Shown here piece after piece: positions 1-8,559 of a stretch of 64,000 bases of DNA (its first letter is position 1; the number at the start of each line of letters is the position of its first letter). Made by a program: the position numbers and the translations under genes. The notes below the pieces were generated by a model, which was not told the origin of the DNA, searched no databases, and worked only from the letters and a program-made list of their open reading frames with translations. Origin of the DNA: JBNNGK01 sp050268245 (lineage in GTDB: Bacteria; Pseudomonadota; Gammaproteobacteria; Enterobacterales; Enterobacteriaceae); assembly GCF_050268245.1 (NCBI RefSeq), contig NZ_JBNNGK010000009.1, positions 124,001 to 188,000 of the forward strand. The letters run 5' to 3'.

Positions 1-2115
1 GTGCAGCGTCAGTGAGGTTTGCGGTGGTATCACAAATAGCCACGCCAGCATATCCTCGCCGGATGCCGCCTGCGCCGACGGAATAGAGACAATTTTGTTG
101 CCCTTACCTTTCGACAACTGCGGTAGATCCGCCACTGGGAACATCAGCATACGCCCGGCCTTGGTGATTGACAGCAGCATGTCGTCGTTACCGTGAATGG
201 CCATCGGCGGCAGCGCTTTCGCATTTTCCGGTAAGGTAATCATCGCCTTACCAGCCCGGTTACGTGCCACCAGATCGTTGAAGGTACAAACAAAACCATA
301 ACCAGCATCAGAGGCCATCAGCAGTTTTTGATCGTCGGCGGCCATCAAGACCTGTTCAATCGTCGCTCCCGGCGGCGGCGTCAGTTTCCCGGTCAACGGT
401 TCACCCTGCCCACGCGCCGATGGCAAACTCAACGGATCGAGCGCATAACTGCGCCCGGTGGAGTCAATAAACACCACCGGCTGGTTGGTTTTACCGCGCG
501 CGGCGGCACGGAAGCTATCGCCCGCCTTGTAGTTTAAACCGGTCGGATCAATATCATGGCCTTTGGCGCTACGAACCCAGCCCATTTCAGACAGCACGAT
601 GGTCACTGGCTCAGACGGCACAAAGTCATGTTCGCTCATCGCTTTAGCTTCGGCACGTTCGGTCAGCGGCGAACGACGGTCGTCGCCATAAGCCTGCGCA
701 TCGGCCTGAATCTCTTTTTTGATCAGCGTGTTGAGCTTACGCTCAGACGCTAACAGCGATTGCAGGTGATCGCGTTCTTTTGCCAGCTCATCCTGCTCAC
801 CACGAATCTTCATCTCTTCCAACTTCGCCAAATGGCGCAGTTTCAGTTCGAGTATCGCTTCCGCCTGCGTTTCGCTGATGCCAAAGCGCTGTATCAGTAC
901 CGGCTTAGGCTCATCTTCGCTGCGGATAATGTGGATCACTTCATCGATATTGAGGAACGCAATCAGCAAACCTTCCAGAATGTGCAGGCGTTTCAGCACT
1001 TTTTCCAGACGATAATTGAGGCGGCGCCGTACCGTATCGCGGCGGAACGCCAGCCACTCGGTGATGATCTCCACCAACCCTTTCACCGAGGGGCGATTAT
1101 CCAGACCAATCATGTTCATGTTGATGCGGTAACTGCGCTCCAGATCGGTAGTGGCAAACAGGTGATTCATCACCTGTTCCAAATCCACGCGATTTGAGCG
1201 CGGTACCACCACCAGACGGGTCGGATTTTCGTGATCCGACTCATCGCGCAAATCTTCAACCATCGGCAATTTCTTGGCGCGCATCTGGCTGGCGATCTGT
1301 TCCAGTACTTTGGCACCGGAAACCTGGTGAGGTAATGCCGTAATCACCGCGCTACCGTCTTCTTTCTTCCACACTGCGCGCATACGCACAGAGCCGCGAC
1401 CGTTTTGGTAGATTTTACGGATTTCATCACGCGGTGTGATAATTTCAGCTTCGGTCGGGAAATCAGGGCCCTGCACGAATGCCAGCAGATCGTCGAGCGA
1501 CGCCCCTGGCTTATCGATCAACGTCACGGCCGCCGCAGCGACCTCACGCACGTTGTGCGGCGGAATATCGGTTGCCATACCCACGGCAATACCGGTGGTG
1601 CCGTTCAACAGGATATTCGGCAGACGCGCCGGTAACATCTTCGGTTCTTGCAGGGTGCCATCGAAATTCGGTACCCAGTCCACCGTGCCTTGGCCCAGTT
1701 CGGCCAGCAAAACTTCGGCATACTTCGACAGGCGCGATTCGGTATAACGCATCGCAGCGAAGGATTTCGGATCGTCCGGTGCCCCCCAGTTCCCTTGGCC
1801 GTCCACCAGCGGGTAACGGTAGGAGAAAGGCTGCGCCATCAGCACCATCGCTTCATAACAGGCACTGTCACCATGCGGATGGTATTTACCCAATACATCG
1901 CCGACGGTACGGGCAGATTTTTTGAATTTGGCGCTGTTATTCAGCCCCAGTTCAGACATCGCATAAATGATGCGCCGCTGAACCGGCTTAAGGCCGTCAC
2001 CAATGTACGGTAGCGCCCGATCCATGATGACGTACATGGAATAGTTTAAATAGGCGTTTTCAGTGAATGTGTGTAGCGGTAAACGCTCAACACCGTCATG
2101 AGTCAGATCACTCAT
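1..2115 (-). CDS. parC: DNA topoisomerase IV subunit A, C-terminus cut by window edge
   Basis: ParC is the DNA-cleaving and rejoining subunit of topoisomerase IV, which decatenates daughter chromosomes with ParE. The frame reads leftward from ATG at 2115 (start MSDLTHDGVERL) and runs off position 1. About 705 codons are present, so roughly 50 of the usual ~755 are missing. The catalytic tyrosine lies in MRYTESRL at codon 124 (E. coli Tyr120, shifted by four extra N-terminal residues). The quinolone-resistance region reads HPHGDSACYEAMV, so the serine and glutamate matching E. coli Ser80/Glu84 are wild type. The gene stands alone, divergent from mdaB. Confidence 0.97.
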   Translation of the reverse strand, partial: MSDLTHDGVERLPLHTFTENAYLNYSMYVIMDRALPYIGDGLKPVQRRIIYAMSELGLNNSAKFKKSARTVGDVLGKYHPHGDSACYEAMVLMAQPFSYRYPLVDGQGNWGAPDDPKSFAAMRYTESRLSKYAEVLLAELGQGTVDWVPNFDGTLQEPKMLPARLPNILLNGTTGIAVGMATDIPPHNVREVAAAAVTLIDKPGASLDDLLAFVQGPDFPTEAEIITPRDEIRKIYQNGRGSVRMRAVWKKEDGSAVITALPHQVSGAKVLEQIASQMRAKKLPMVEDLRDESDHENPTRLVVVPRSNRVDLEQVMNHLFATTDLERSYRINMNMIGLDNRPSVKGLVEIITEWLAFRRDTVRRRLNYRLEKVLKRLHILEGLLIAFLNIDEVIHIIRSEDEPKPVLIQRFGISETQAEAILELKLRHLAKLEEMKIRGEQDELAKERDHLQSLLASERKLNTLIKKEIQADAQAYGDDRRSPLTERAEAKAMSEHDFVPSEPVTIVLSEMGWVRSAKGHDIDPTGLNYKAGDSFRAAARGKTNQPVVFIDSTGRSYALDPLSLPSARGQGEPLTGKLTPPPGATIEQVLMAADDQKLLMASDAGYGFVCTFNDLVARNRAGKAMITLPENAKALPPMAIHGNDDMLLSITKAGRMLMFPVADLPQLSKGKGNKIVSIPSAQAASGEDMLAWLFVIPPQTSLTLH

Positions 2116-2523
2116 TACTCAATTATCCTCAGACCGTGGCTTGGCAATCTTTGCTTAGGAACATCCTGCCTTTCACAAAAACAGTCTCCATGATTGCAAA
2201 CCCTCAATAATTGGCGCTGCGGGAAGCCAGCACGCTCAGAAATCTCTCTGCGCATAGCGAAAACGATCGGGCAGAGATGAGCAAGTGCAGCCAACACACC
2301 GACAACGCCAAGTATGTCGGGTACATGTCGATTCTTGCGGGCGATAGTACCTTATCTGGCCGTATTCTGTCACAGCATTGTCAGTCAACCGGGCGAGGTT
2401 AGGCGTTGTTATGCGCACCATTATTGCTAAAACAGCAAAAGTAATGTGACACAAATCGTATTTTTACCACTTGCAACCCAGCGTAGACTGAATGGAATGA
2501 TGATTATTGAAAGAGGAAACCTG
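2116..2523. other. parC-mdaB divergent intergenic region
   Basis: This 408-base gap must hold the promoters of parC (leftward) and mdaB (rightward). Short open frames cross it on both strands but none has a good ribosome site or a recognisable product. A frame continuous with mdaB extends upstream to 2446, but the conserved MdaB N-terminus and a clear AGAGGAAAC ribosome site place the start at 2524. I see no convincing operator or RNA gene here. Confidence 0.5.
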
Positions 2524-3105
2524 ATGAGCAACATCCTACTGATCAACGCCGGTAAAAAATTTGGTCATTCTAATGGCGAACTGAACGACACATTGACCGA
2601 CATCGCGGCCTCTTTCCTGCGCGACGCGGGTCATGACGTTACGCTGACGGTGGTCGATCAGGGCTATGATATTGAAGAAGAAGTGCAAAAATACTTGTCG
2701 GCCGACGCGATCATTTATCAAATGCCAGGTTGGTGGATGGGTGAGCCTTGGATCCTGAAAAAATATATCGATGAAGTGTTCACCGCGGGTCACGGTAGCT
2801 TGTACGCCAGCGATGGCCGTACCCGCTCTGATGCCAGCAAAAAATACGGTTCCGGCGGTCTGCTGCAAGGTAAAAAACACATGTTAAGCCTAACGTGGAA
2901 TGCGCCGTTAGAGGCCTTCACCGATCCGGATCAGTTCTTTCATGGCGTCGGCATAGACGGGGTTTATTTGCATTTCCATAAAGCTAACGAATTCCTTGGC
3001 CTAGAGGCATTACCAACATTTATCTGTAATGACGTGATTAAACAACCCGATATTCAACGTGATATCGCACGATATCGTGAGCATCTGGCGAACGTTTTTG
3101 CTTAA
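2524..3105 (+). CDS. mdaB: NAD(P)H:quinone oxidoreductase MdaB
   Basis: MdaB is a cytoplasmic flavodoxin-fold FAD enzyme that reduces quinones by two electrons, avoiding semiquinone radicals. The product is 193 residues, the same as E. coli MdaB, and begins MSNILLINAGKKFGHSNG. The hallmark PGWWMGEPW lies near residue 70 and HGTLYASDGRTR-like residues follow near 100. The start is preceded by AGAGGAAAC at good spacing. It is followed 92 bases later by ygiN, a quinol monooxygenase, so the two probably form a quinone-redox pair. Confidence 0.96.
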   Translation: MSNILLINAGKKFGHSNGELNDTLTDIAASFLRDAGHDVTLTVVDQGYDIEEEVQKYLSADAIIYQMPGWWMGEPWILKKYIDEVFTAGHGSLYASDGRTRSDASKKYGSGGLLQGKKHMLSLTWNAPLEAFTDPDQFFHGVGIDGVYLHFHKANEFLGLEALPTFICNDVIKQPDIQRDIARYREHLANVFA

Positions 3106-3197
3106 CTGTACCCCGCCAGATCTTGCGTGGTCACTTTATAACAGGGCGCCGCATGGTCTAGGGTATACCTTTTCGCTGTTTGAAAACTGAGGTTGTC

Positions 3198-3506
3198 ATG
3201 ATCACCGTAATTGCAGAAATCAAAGTTAAACCAGGCCATCGTGAGACGGTATTGAAAGCGATCGACAAGCTGATTCCGCTGGTGCTGGCGGAAGACGGCT
3301 GTGGCGGCTATCGGCCGATGGTCGATTTCAACGCGCAAGTGCCTTGGAAACAAAGCGCGCCTGATTCGGTGTTCATGCTGGAAAAATGGGAAAGTCTGGC
3401 GCACTTAGAAAAACACCTTGAGATGGAGCACATGCATCGGCATCGTGCCACCATCAAAGACAGCGTGCTGGGTATCAGTATTAATGTGTTGGAAGACGCG
3501 CTGTAA
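3198..3506 (+). CDS. ygiN: Quinol monooxygenase YgiN (ABM domain)
   Basis: YgiN is a small dimeric ABM-fold monooxygenase that in E. coli oxidises menadiol and is proposed to work with MdaB in a quinone redox cycle. The product is 102 residues, close to the 104 of E. coli, starting MITVIAEIKVKPG. The ABM features APDSVFMLEKWES and the HLEKHLEMEHM helix are present near residues 55-80. An in-frame TTG six codons upstream (3180) is possible, but the ATG at 3198 matches the family N-terminus and has GAGG upstream. Confidence 0.93.
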   Translation: MITVIAEIKVKPGHRETVLKAIDKLIPLVLAEDGCGGYRPMVDFNAQVPWKQSAPDSVFMLEKWESLAHLEKHLEMEHMHRHRATIKDSVLGISINVLEDAL

Positions 3507-3612
3507 AGAACGCCTGCTATGCACTAGGTTAACGGGCGCAGTGTACTACGCCCCTACGCGCAAGCGAAGGTGATGTCGACGGGGTTGGGAAGCGAGGGGA
3601 ATATTGTCAGAA

Positions 3613-3635
3613 CCGGGCGATGACCTATCGCCCGG
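3613..3635. terminator. Hairpin between ygiN and parE
   Basis: A 9-bp perfect GC-rich stem (CCGGGCGAT / ATCGCCCGG) with a five-base loop lies between the convergent ends of ygiN and parE. Runs of T after it are poor on both strands, so it could be a weak bidirectional terminator or an mRNA 3' end stabiliser. Confidence 0.55.
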
Positions 3636-3652
3636 CTTAACCAACACGGGGG

Positions 3653-5548
3653 TTACACCGACAATTCAGCCATATCCCCTTTATCTTGCAACCAGTTACG
3701 GCGATCTTCCGAGCGTTTTTTGGCTAACAGCATGTCCATTACCGCCAACGTTTGATCCACATCGTCATCGTCCACGGTTAACTGCACCAAACGACGGGTA
3801 TTTGGATCGAGCGTGGTTTCACGCAGTTGCAGCGGGTTCATTTCACCCAGCCCTTTAAAGCGCTGTACGTTCGGTTTCCCCTTCTTGCGCTTCAATTGTT
3901 CGAGCACACCCGCTTTTTCTTCCTCATCCAGCGCGTAATACACTTCTTTGCCGAGATCGATGCGGTATAACGGCGGCATTGCCACATAAACGTGACCGCC
4001 TTTGACCAATGAACGGAAGTGGCGCACAAACAGCGCGCACAATAGTGTGGCGATGTGTAAACCATCAGAATCCGCATCCGCCAAGATGCAAATTTTGCCG
4101 TAACGCAGTTGGCTCAGATCCTCGCTGTCTGGATCGATACCGATCGCCACGGAAATGTCATGCACCTCCTGTGAGGCCAGCACTTCATCAGACGACACTT
4201 CCCAGGTGTTCAGGATCTTACCTTTCAGCGGCATGATCGCCTGATACTCGCGATCGCGCGCCTGTTTGGCTGAGCCACCCGCAGAATCCCCTTCCACCAA
4301 AAACAGTTCGGTCATGCTCAAGTCTTGCGCAGTGCAATCCGCCAGTTTACCCGGTAGCGCCGGGCCGCTGGTCAGTTTTTTACGCACCACTTTTTTCGCC
4401 GCACGCAAACGCCGTTGGGCGCTGGAAATCGCCAGTTCAGCCAACTGTTCCGCCGCCTGAACGTTTTGATTCAGCCACAGGCTGAAAGCATCCTTCACCA
4501 CACCGGAAACGAAGGCCGCACATTGACGTGACGACAAGCGCTCTTTGGTTTGCCCGGCAAACTGCGGATCTTGCATCTTCACCGACAGCACATAAGCGCA
4601 ACGATCCCAGATGTCTTCTGCCGACAGCTTAACACCGCGCGGCAGAATATTGCGGAATTCACAGAACTCGCGCATCGCATCCAGCAAACCTTGACGCAAA
4701 CCGTTAACGTGCGTGCCACCCTGCATGGTTGGGATCAAGTTGACGTAACTTTCTGTCAGCAGTTCGCCGCCTTCTGGCAGCCACAACAACGCCCAGTCCA
4801 CCGCTTCGGTATCGCCGGCAAAATTGCCGACAAATGGCGTTTCTGGCAGGGTAATCAAGCCGTTAACCGCTTCCATCAAGTAGTCGGTCAATCCATCCAG
4901 ATAACACCAACGCTGCTCAGTATTGTTAACTTTATCAATGAAATAGATTTCAACACCCGGGCACAGTACCGCTTTAGCCTTCAACAAGTGGCTCAGGCGC
5001 GATACAGAGAAACGGGGGCTATCAAAAAACTGTTCGTCCGGCCAAAAATGGACGCTGGTGCCGGTGTTACGTTTGCCGCAGGTGCCGGTCGCTTGCAGCT
5101 CTTGCACCTTATCTCCGTTTTCAAAAGCTATGCTGTAGACGCTACCGTCACGCTTGACGTTAACTTCTACGCGCTTCGACAACGCGTTGACTACGGAGAT
5201 CCCGACGCCGTGCAGACCGCCAGAAAATTGATAGCTTTTATTGGAGAATTTACCGCCCGCGTGCAACCGGCATAGGATCAGCTCCACAGCTGGCACGCCC
5301 TCTTCCGGGTGGATGTCCACTGGCATGCCGCGACCGTCGTCAATCACTTCCAGTGACTGATCGGCGTGAAGAATCACATCGATGCGTTTTGCGTGGCCAG
5401 CCAACGCTTCATCGACGCTGTTATCAATCACCTCTTGTCCGAGGTGGTTCGGACGCGTCGTGTCGGTATACATACCGGGACGACGGCGCACTGGTTCTAG
5501 ACCGCTGAGTACTTCAATGGCATCAGCGTTATAGCTGGATTGAGTCAT
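3653..5548 (-). CDS. parE: DNA topoisomerase IV subunit B
   Basis: ParE is the ATPase subunit of topoisomerase IV and pairs with ParC. The product is 631 residues (E. coli 630). In order: a GHKL ATPase domain with VIDNSVDEAL near residue 43 and the glycine-rich GGLHGVGISVVNALS near 110; a transducer domain; the TOPRIM domain with LVEGDSAGGSAKQARD near 413 and the DADSDGLHIATLL acidic cluster near 490; and a conserved C-terminus with RFKGLGEMNP. It is the last gene of the leftward nudF-yqiB-cpdA-yqiA-parE run, 46 bases after yqiA. Confidence 0.98.
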   Translation of the reverse strand: MTQSSYNADAIEVLSGLEPVRRRPGMYTDTTRPNHLGQEVIDNSVDEALAGHAKRIDVILHADQSLEVIDDGRGMPVDIHPEEGVPAVELILCRLHAGGKFSNKSYQFSGGLHGVGISVVNALSKRVEVNVKRDGSVYSIAFENGDKVQELQATGTCGKRNTGTSVHFWPDEQFFDSPRFSVSRLSHLLKAKAVLCPGVEIYFIDKVNNTEQRWCYLDGLTDYLMEAVNGLITLPETPFVGNFAGDTEAVDWALLWLPEGGELLTESYVNLIPTMQGGTHVNGLRQGLLDAMREFCEFRNILPRGVKLSAEDIWDRCAYVLSVKMQDPQFAGQTKERLSSRQCAAFVSGVVKDAFSLWLNQNVQAAEQLAELAISSAQRRLRAAKKVVRKKLTSGPALPGKLADCTAQDLSMTELFLVEGDSAGGSAKQARDREYQAIMPLKGKILNTWEVSSDEVLASQEVHDISVAIGIDPDSEDLSQLRYGKICILADADSDGLHIATLLCALFVRHFRSLVKGGHVYVAMPPLYRIDLGKEVYYALDEEEKAGVLEQLKRKKGKPNVQRFKGLGEMNPLQLRETTLDPNTRRLVQLTVDDDDVDQTLAVMDMLLAKKRSEDRRNWLQDKGDMAELSV

Positions 5549-5594
5549 CGTTGATTATTTTTTCGTGGTTAAAGGAAGGTACCGGGCGGCCCGT

Positions 5595-6179
5595 TCAGAC
5601 CGCGTTGAGCCCTAAAAAATCCACAATCTGCGGGAAGTAGTGCTCGAAACCGACGAAGGCGTGGTTCCCACCGGACTCCACCGTTTGCCGACATGCGCTG
5701 TAATACGCTACTGCCTGGCCGTAATCGAGAATTTCATCGCCCGTTTGCTGCAGCAGCCAGATTAAATCCGGCGACTCCAAAGGATCGATCTGCATCACTC
5801 TCAGATCGTAAACGTGACGAGACTCTAACACATATTGTTGGCCGGTGTAGGGGTTCTCGTTTTGACCAAGATAGTCAATCAGCAACTCAAACGGCTTGAC
5901 CGCAGGGTTTACCACGACAGCAGGCAGCGCGAAACACTGCGATAGCCAAGTGGCGTAATAGCCCCCCAGCGACGAGCCCACCACACCAAGCGTTTGCCCA
6001 GCTCGCTCCATCACCAAGTTTTCCAACATCTCGGCGGCCTCCGCCGGGAATGCTGGCAGTTGCGGAACCAGCATTTCGATATGCGGATGCTGTTTTGCCA
6101 ACCACGCCTTAAACGACGACGCTTTGGCTGACTGAGGAGAACTGTTGAAACCGTGCAGGTAAAGCAATGTTGAAGGCAT
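5595..6179 (-). CDS. yqiA: Esterase YqiA (alpha/beta hydrolase)
   Basis: YqiA is a small alpha/beta-hydrolase with carboxylesterase/thioesterase activity on short acyl substrates; its physiological substrate is not established. The product is 194 residues (E. coli 193). The N-terminal MPSTLLYLHGFNSSP supplies the oxyanion region, the nucleophile elbow is GSSLGGYYA near residue 70, and the C-terminal GNHAFVGFE contains the likely catalytic histidine. Its ATG overlaps the last base of cpdA, so the two are translationally coupled. Confidence 0.93.
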   Translation of the reverse strand: MPSTLLYLHGFNSSPQSAKASSFKAWLAKQHPHIEMLVPQLPAFPAEAAEMLENLVMERAGQTLGVVGSSLGGYYATWLSQCFALPAVVVNPAVKPFELLIDYLGQNENPYTGQQYVLESRHVYDLRVMQIDPLESPDLIWLLQQTGDEILDYGQAVAYYSACRQTVESGGNHAFVGFEHYFPQIVDFLGLNAV

Positions 6180-7006
6180 CAGTACCCTTCCGAATCCATG
6201 TCGGGGCGGAAATCATCGTTTTCCAAGCGAAACACTTGGGTTTCTACGCGGCCATCAGGCAGCAGATCGAGATAGCGCCAACCCGGTGACACGTCGTCGA
6301 TGGTAAAATTAGTACAATGTGGTTTGAATTGTACACAGGTGGACGGACTTGCCAGCAGACGACGTCCTTGCCAATCAAGATCCAATTCTTGATGAATATG
6401 CCCGCACAGCAGGGTATTCACCTTAGGGTAGCGCAGCAGTACTGCCCCCAGCATATGTGGATTGCGCAGGCTGTGTTGATCGAGCCAAGTGCAACCCGAC
6501 GGCAGTGGATGATGATGCAATAACAACAGCGTGTAGCGTTCAGGATTGGCCTGCAAACAGCGCTCCATCCATTCAAGCTGATATTCACTCAGTTCGCCAT
6601 GCGGTACGCCAAACACTTGGCTGTCCAGCAGGATCACTTGCCAATGATCCCCCAGCAGCACATGCTTTGATGGCGCAATGCCCGCTGCCGCTAGCGCGTC
6701 TACCATGGCCGGTTGAAAATCATGGTTTCCTGGCAGCCAGACGCACGGCGCAGGCAACCGGGCGATACCGTCAGCAAAGTGACGATACGCTTCCAAAGAA
6801 TGATCCTGAGCCAGATCGCCCGTGGCGACAACCAGGTCAAACGCCCGCTGCTGGGCGCAAACCGCATCCAACACCGCGTGATAACTGCAATAAGTGTTGA
6901 TGCCCAGCAGCGTTTCATTCTCACCGGCAAAAAGATGGGTATCTGTTATTTGTAGAATCCTGACCTTGGCCCCACTTACCACGGGCAGTTTAAACAGGCT
7001 TTCCAA
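6179..7006 (-). CDS. cpdA: 3',5'-cyclic-AMP phosphodiesterase CpdA
   Basis: CpdA hydrolyses cAMP to AMP and so tempers CRP-dependent transcription. It belongs to the calcineurin-like metallophosphoesterases. The product is 275 residues, as in E. coli. Metal ligands are visible in ITDTHLF (D22, H24), ATGDLAQD, the GNHDF motif, LLLHHHPLP and CGHIHQELD. Translation begins at TTG (7006), with AAAGGA upstream; the TTG gives MESLFKLP, matching the family start, and no nearer ATG fits. It lies in the nudF operon but is separated from yqiB by an enlarged 209-base gap. Confidence 0.95.
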   Translation of the reverse strand: MESLFKLPVVSGAKVRILQITDTHLFAGENETLLGINTYCSYHAVLDAVCAQQRAFDLVVATGDLAQDHSLEAYRHFADGIARLPAPCVWLPGNHDFQPAMVDALAAAGIAPSKHVLLGDHWQVILLDSQVFGVPHGELSEYQLEWMERCLQANPERYTLLLLHHHPLPSGCTWLDQHSLRNPHMLGAVLLRYPKVNTLLCGHIHQELDLDWQGRRLLASPSTCVQFKPHCTNFTIDDVSPGWRYLDLLPDGRVETQVFRLENDDFRPDMDSEGY

Positions 7007-7029
7007 GTAGTGTCCTTTGTTATCTCAGT

Positions 7030-7085
7030 CTATACCCCAAATTATTCGAGTTGCATCGTGGCAGCAACTGAATGACACGCCAGTC
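7030..7085. repeat. Degenerate ERIC-like repeat end inside the nudF-cpdA operon
   Basis: The sequence ATACCCCAAATTATTCGAG followed by TTGC matches the terminal arm of the ERIC-like element at 38550-38673, read as the reverse complement of its right end. A downstream GGCAGCAACTGAATGA resembles the next ERIC segment. The opposite GGGTAT terminus is not visible in the rest of the 209-base gap, so this is a decayed or truncated copy. It sits between yqiB and cpdA, genes that are close together in E. coli. Confidence 0.6.
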
Positions 7086-7215
7086 TCGAAACCGAGTTGA
7101 ACATCGTTTGCCCTGACCTAAAAGGCGACTCTCATCATCATCCTTGGGAGCTTGGCCCACGCTGGCTAGGTAACGACAGCCAGCCCAAAGGCCATTCGAC
7201 GTAACAAGGCGCTGC

Positions 7216-7641
7216 TTAACAAACCGGCACTGGCATCGCCCCATGCGCTAAACAGTAGCGCAGCCAATCAGCAAGAAACTGGTTAATTTGATGCTTTTCG
7301 TCGCGTTGATGCAACTTTTTATTAGGATAATCATAGCGCGCTTTAAAGCGATAGATCTGCTGGCTGGAACACACTTCCGCAACCATCGCATCGTGATAAA
7401 GCCGTACCGTCATGGCAGGCAAGCTCCAATAGCTGACAGCCGGAAAGATCTGTTCTATCTCAACCAGCGTGGTGTAGCGCGTAGATTCAACAATCGTCAG
7501 ACGATAATTAGCGCCATTCACCTGATAAGTCGCCGTTTCACCCACTTCATCATTGCGCGGCAGCAAACGCCGCAATTGAGCGAAGTTGGTTTCACATACT
7601 CTCATCATTTCCGGAAAATCAGGGGTATAGCGCTTTGTCAT
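7216..7641 (-). CDS. yqiB: DUF1249 family protein YqiB
   Basis: YqiB is a conserved cytoplasmic protein of unknown function (DUF1249) always found between nudF and cpdA in enterobacteria. The product is 141 residues, close to the E. coli length, beginning MTKRYTPDFPEMM. It contains the family features NYRLTIVESTRYTTLVEI near residue 45 and VRLYHDAMVAEVC near 80. Its start codon directly follows the nudF stop codon, which implies coupled translation. No catalytic motif is evident. Confidence 0.92.
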   Translation of the reverse strand: MTKRYTPDFPEMMRVCETNFAQLRRLLPRNDEVGETATYQVNGANYRLTIVESTRYTTLVEIEQIFPAVSYWSLPAMTVRLYHDAMVAEVCSSQQIYRFKARYDYPNKKLHQRDEKHQINQFLADWLRYCLAHGAMPVPVC

Positions 7642-8274
7642 TTACTTGATCCACTCTTTTCTGAGCGATTCATGGTGCAACGCCAGCCACTGCAATGCAA
7701 TCACCGATGCCGCGTTATCAATCGCACCTTCTTCAACCCAACGGTAAGCCTGTTCACGGCTCACGACATGGACACGGATATCTTCATTCTCTTCTTCCAG
7801 TCCGTGGATCCCTTCTGCGGTGGTTGCATCCACCTCGCCGACCATAATAGATAAGCGTTCACTGGTTCCGCCAGGACTCGCCAGATAGCTCAGCACCGGT
7901 TTGCAGCGCCCGACCATCACGCCCGCCTCTTCCTGAGCTTCACGACGGCAAACCGCTTCCACACTCTCGCCGTCTTCAATCATACCCGCCACCATTTCCA
8001 GTAACCAAGGTGAGCTGGATGTCTCGATCGCCGCAATTCGCAGTTGTTCAACTAGCACCACTTCATCGCGTACCGGGTCATAGGGTAGCAACACTGCGGC
8101 ATGCCCGCGCTCGAAAATCTCGCGTTTTACTTCGTCACTCAGGTCACCATTGAACAGTCGATGACGAAAACGGTATAAATTGAGTGAAAAAAAACCACGG
8201 TAAAGCGTCTCTCGTGCAATAATTTCTACATCATTCTCATCGAAAGTAACGGGCGTAGGCTGAAAGTAGCTCAT
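7642..8274 (-). CDS. nudF: ADP-ribose pyrophosphatase NudF
   Basis: NudF is a Nudix hydrolase that splits ADP-ribose to AMP and ribose 5-phosphate, and is also known to act on ADP-sugars. The product is 210 residues (E. coli 209). The Nudix box is complete: G-x5-E-x7-REAQEEAG around residues 98-120. The SPGGTSERLSIMVGEVDA segment following it is typical of the ADPR subfamily. The frame is open to 8337, but the ATG at 8274 has AGGAGAAGAG upstream and matches the orthologue, so the longer start was rejected. It heads the leftward operon and is divergent from tolC. Confidence 0.95.
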   Translation of the reverse strand: MSYFQPTPVTFDENDVEIIARETLYRGFFSLNLYRFRHRLFNGDLSDEVKREIFERGHAAVLLPYDPVRDEVVLVEQLRIAAIETSSSPWLLEMVAGMIEDGESVEAVCRREAQEEAGVMVGRCKPVLSYLASPGGTSERLSIMVGEVDATTAEGIHGLEEENEDIRVHVVSREQAYRWVEEGAIDNAASVIALQWLALHHESLRKEWIK

Positions 8275-8559
8275 AAACTCTCTTCTCCTGCGTGAGTATG
8301 CCGCTAAAATAAACAGTTTTGATGACAGAAACGGCAAGACCTTCTCCTGCCGCTTTGTGGTAGATTGTTGTCCATGTTATCAGGTGCGGCGTGCGTAAGC
8401 ATTTTAGCCCGTACAGACAGGGCAGATTTTAAGGCAAAAGTTCCGCTAGATGGCACATTAAGCCACCTTCTGAGAACCGCAGTCTCTGCTAGAATCGGCA
8501 ACTATTTCGACTATCGTCAGCGTAAACATACCAATATTGCTGCACAACAAGGAATGCAA

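Noticed and set aside
4550..5275. A 241-codon plus-strand frame opposite parE
   Set aside because: It lies wholly inside the conserved parE gene on the other strand, and its translation has no recognisable domain; it is a shadow of GC-rich codon use.
8365..8559. A 65-codon in-frame extension of tolC
   Set aside because: The Sec signal peptide begins at 8560; an extension would bury it.
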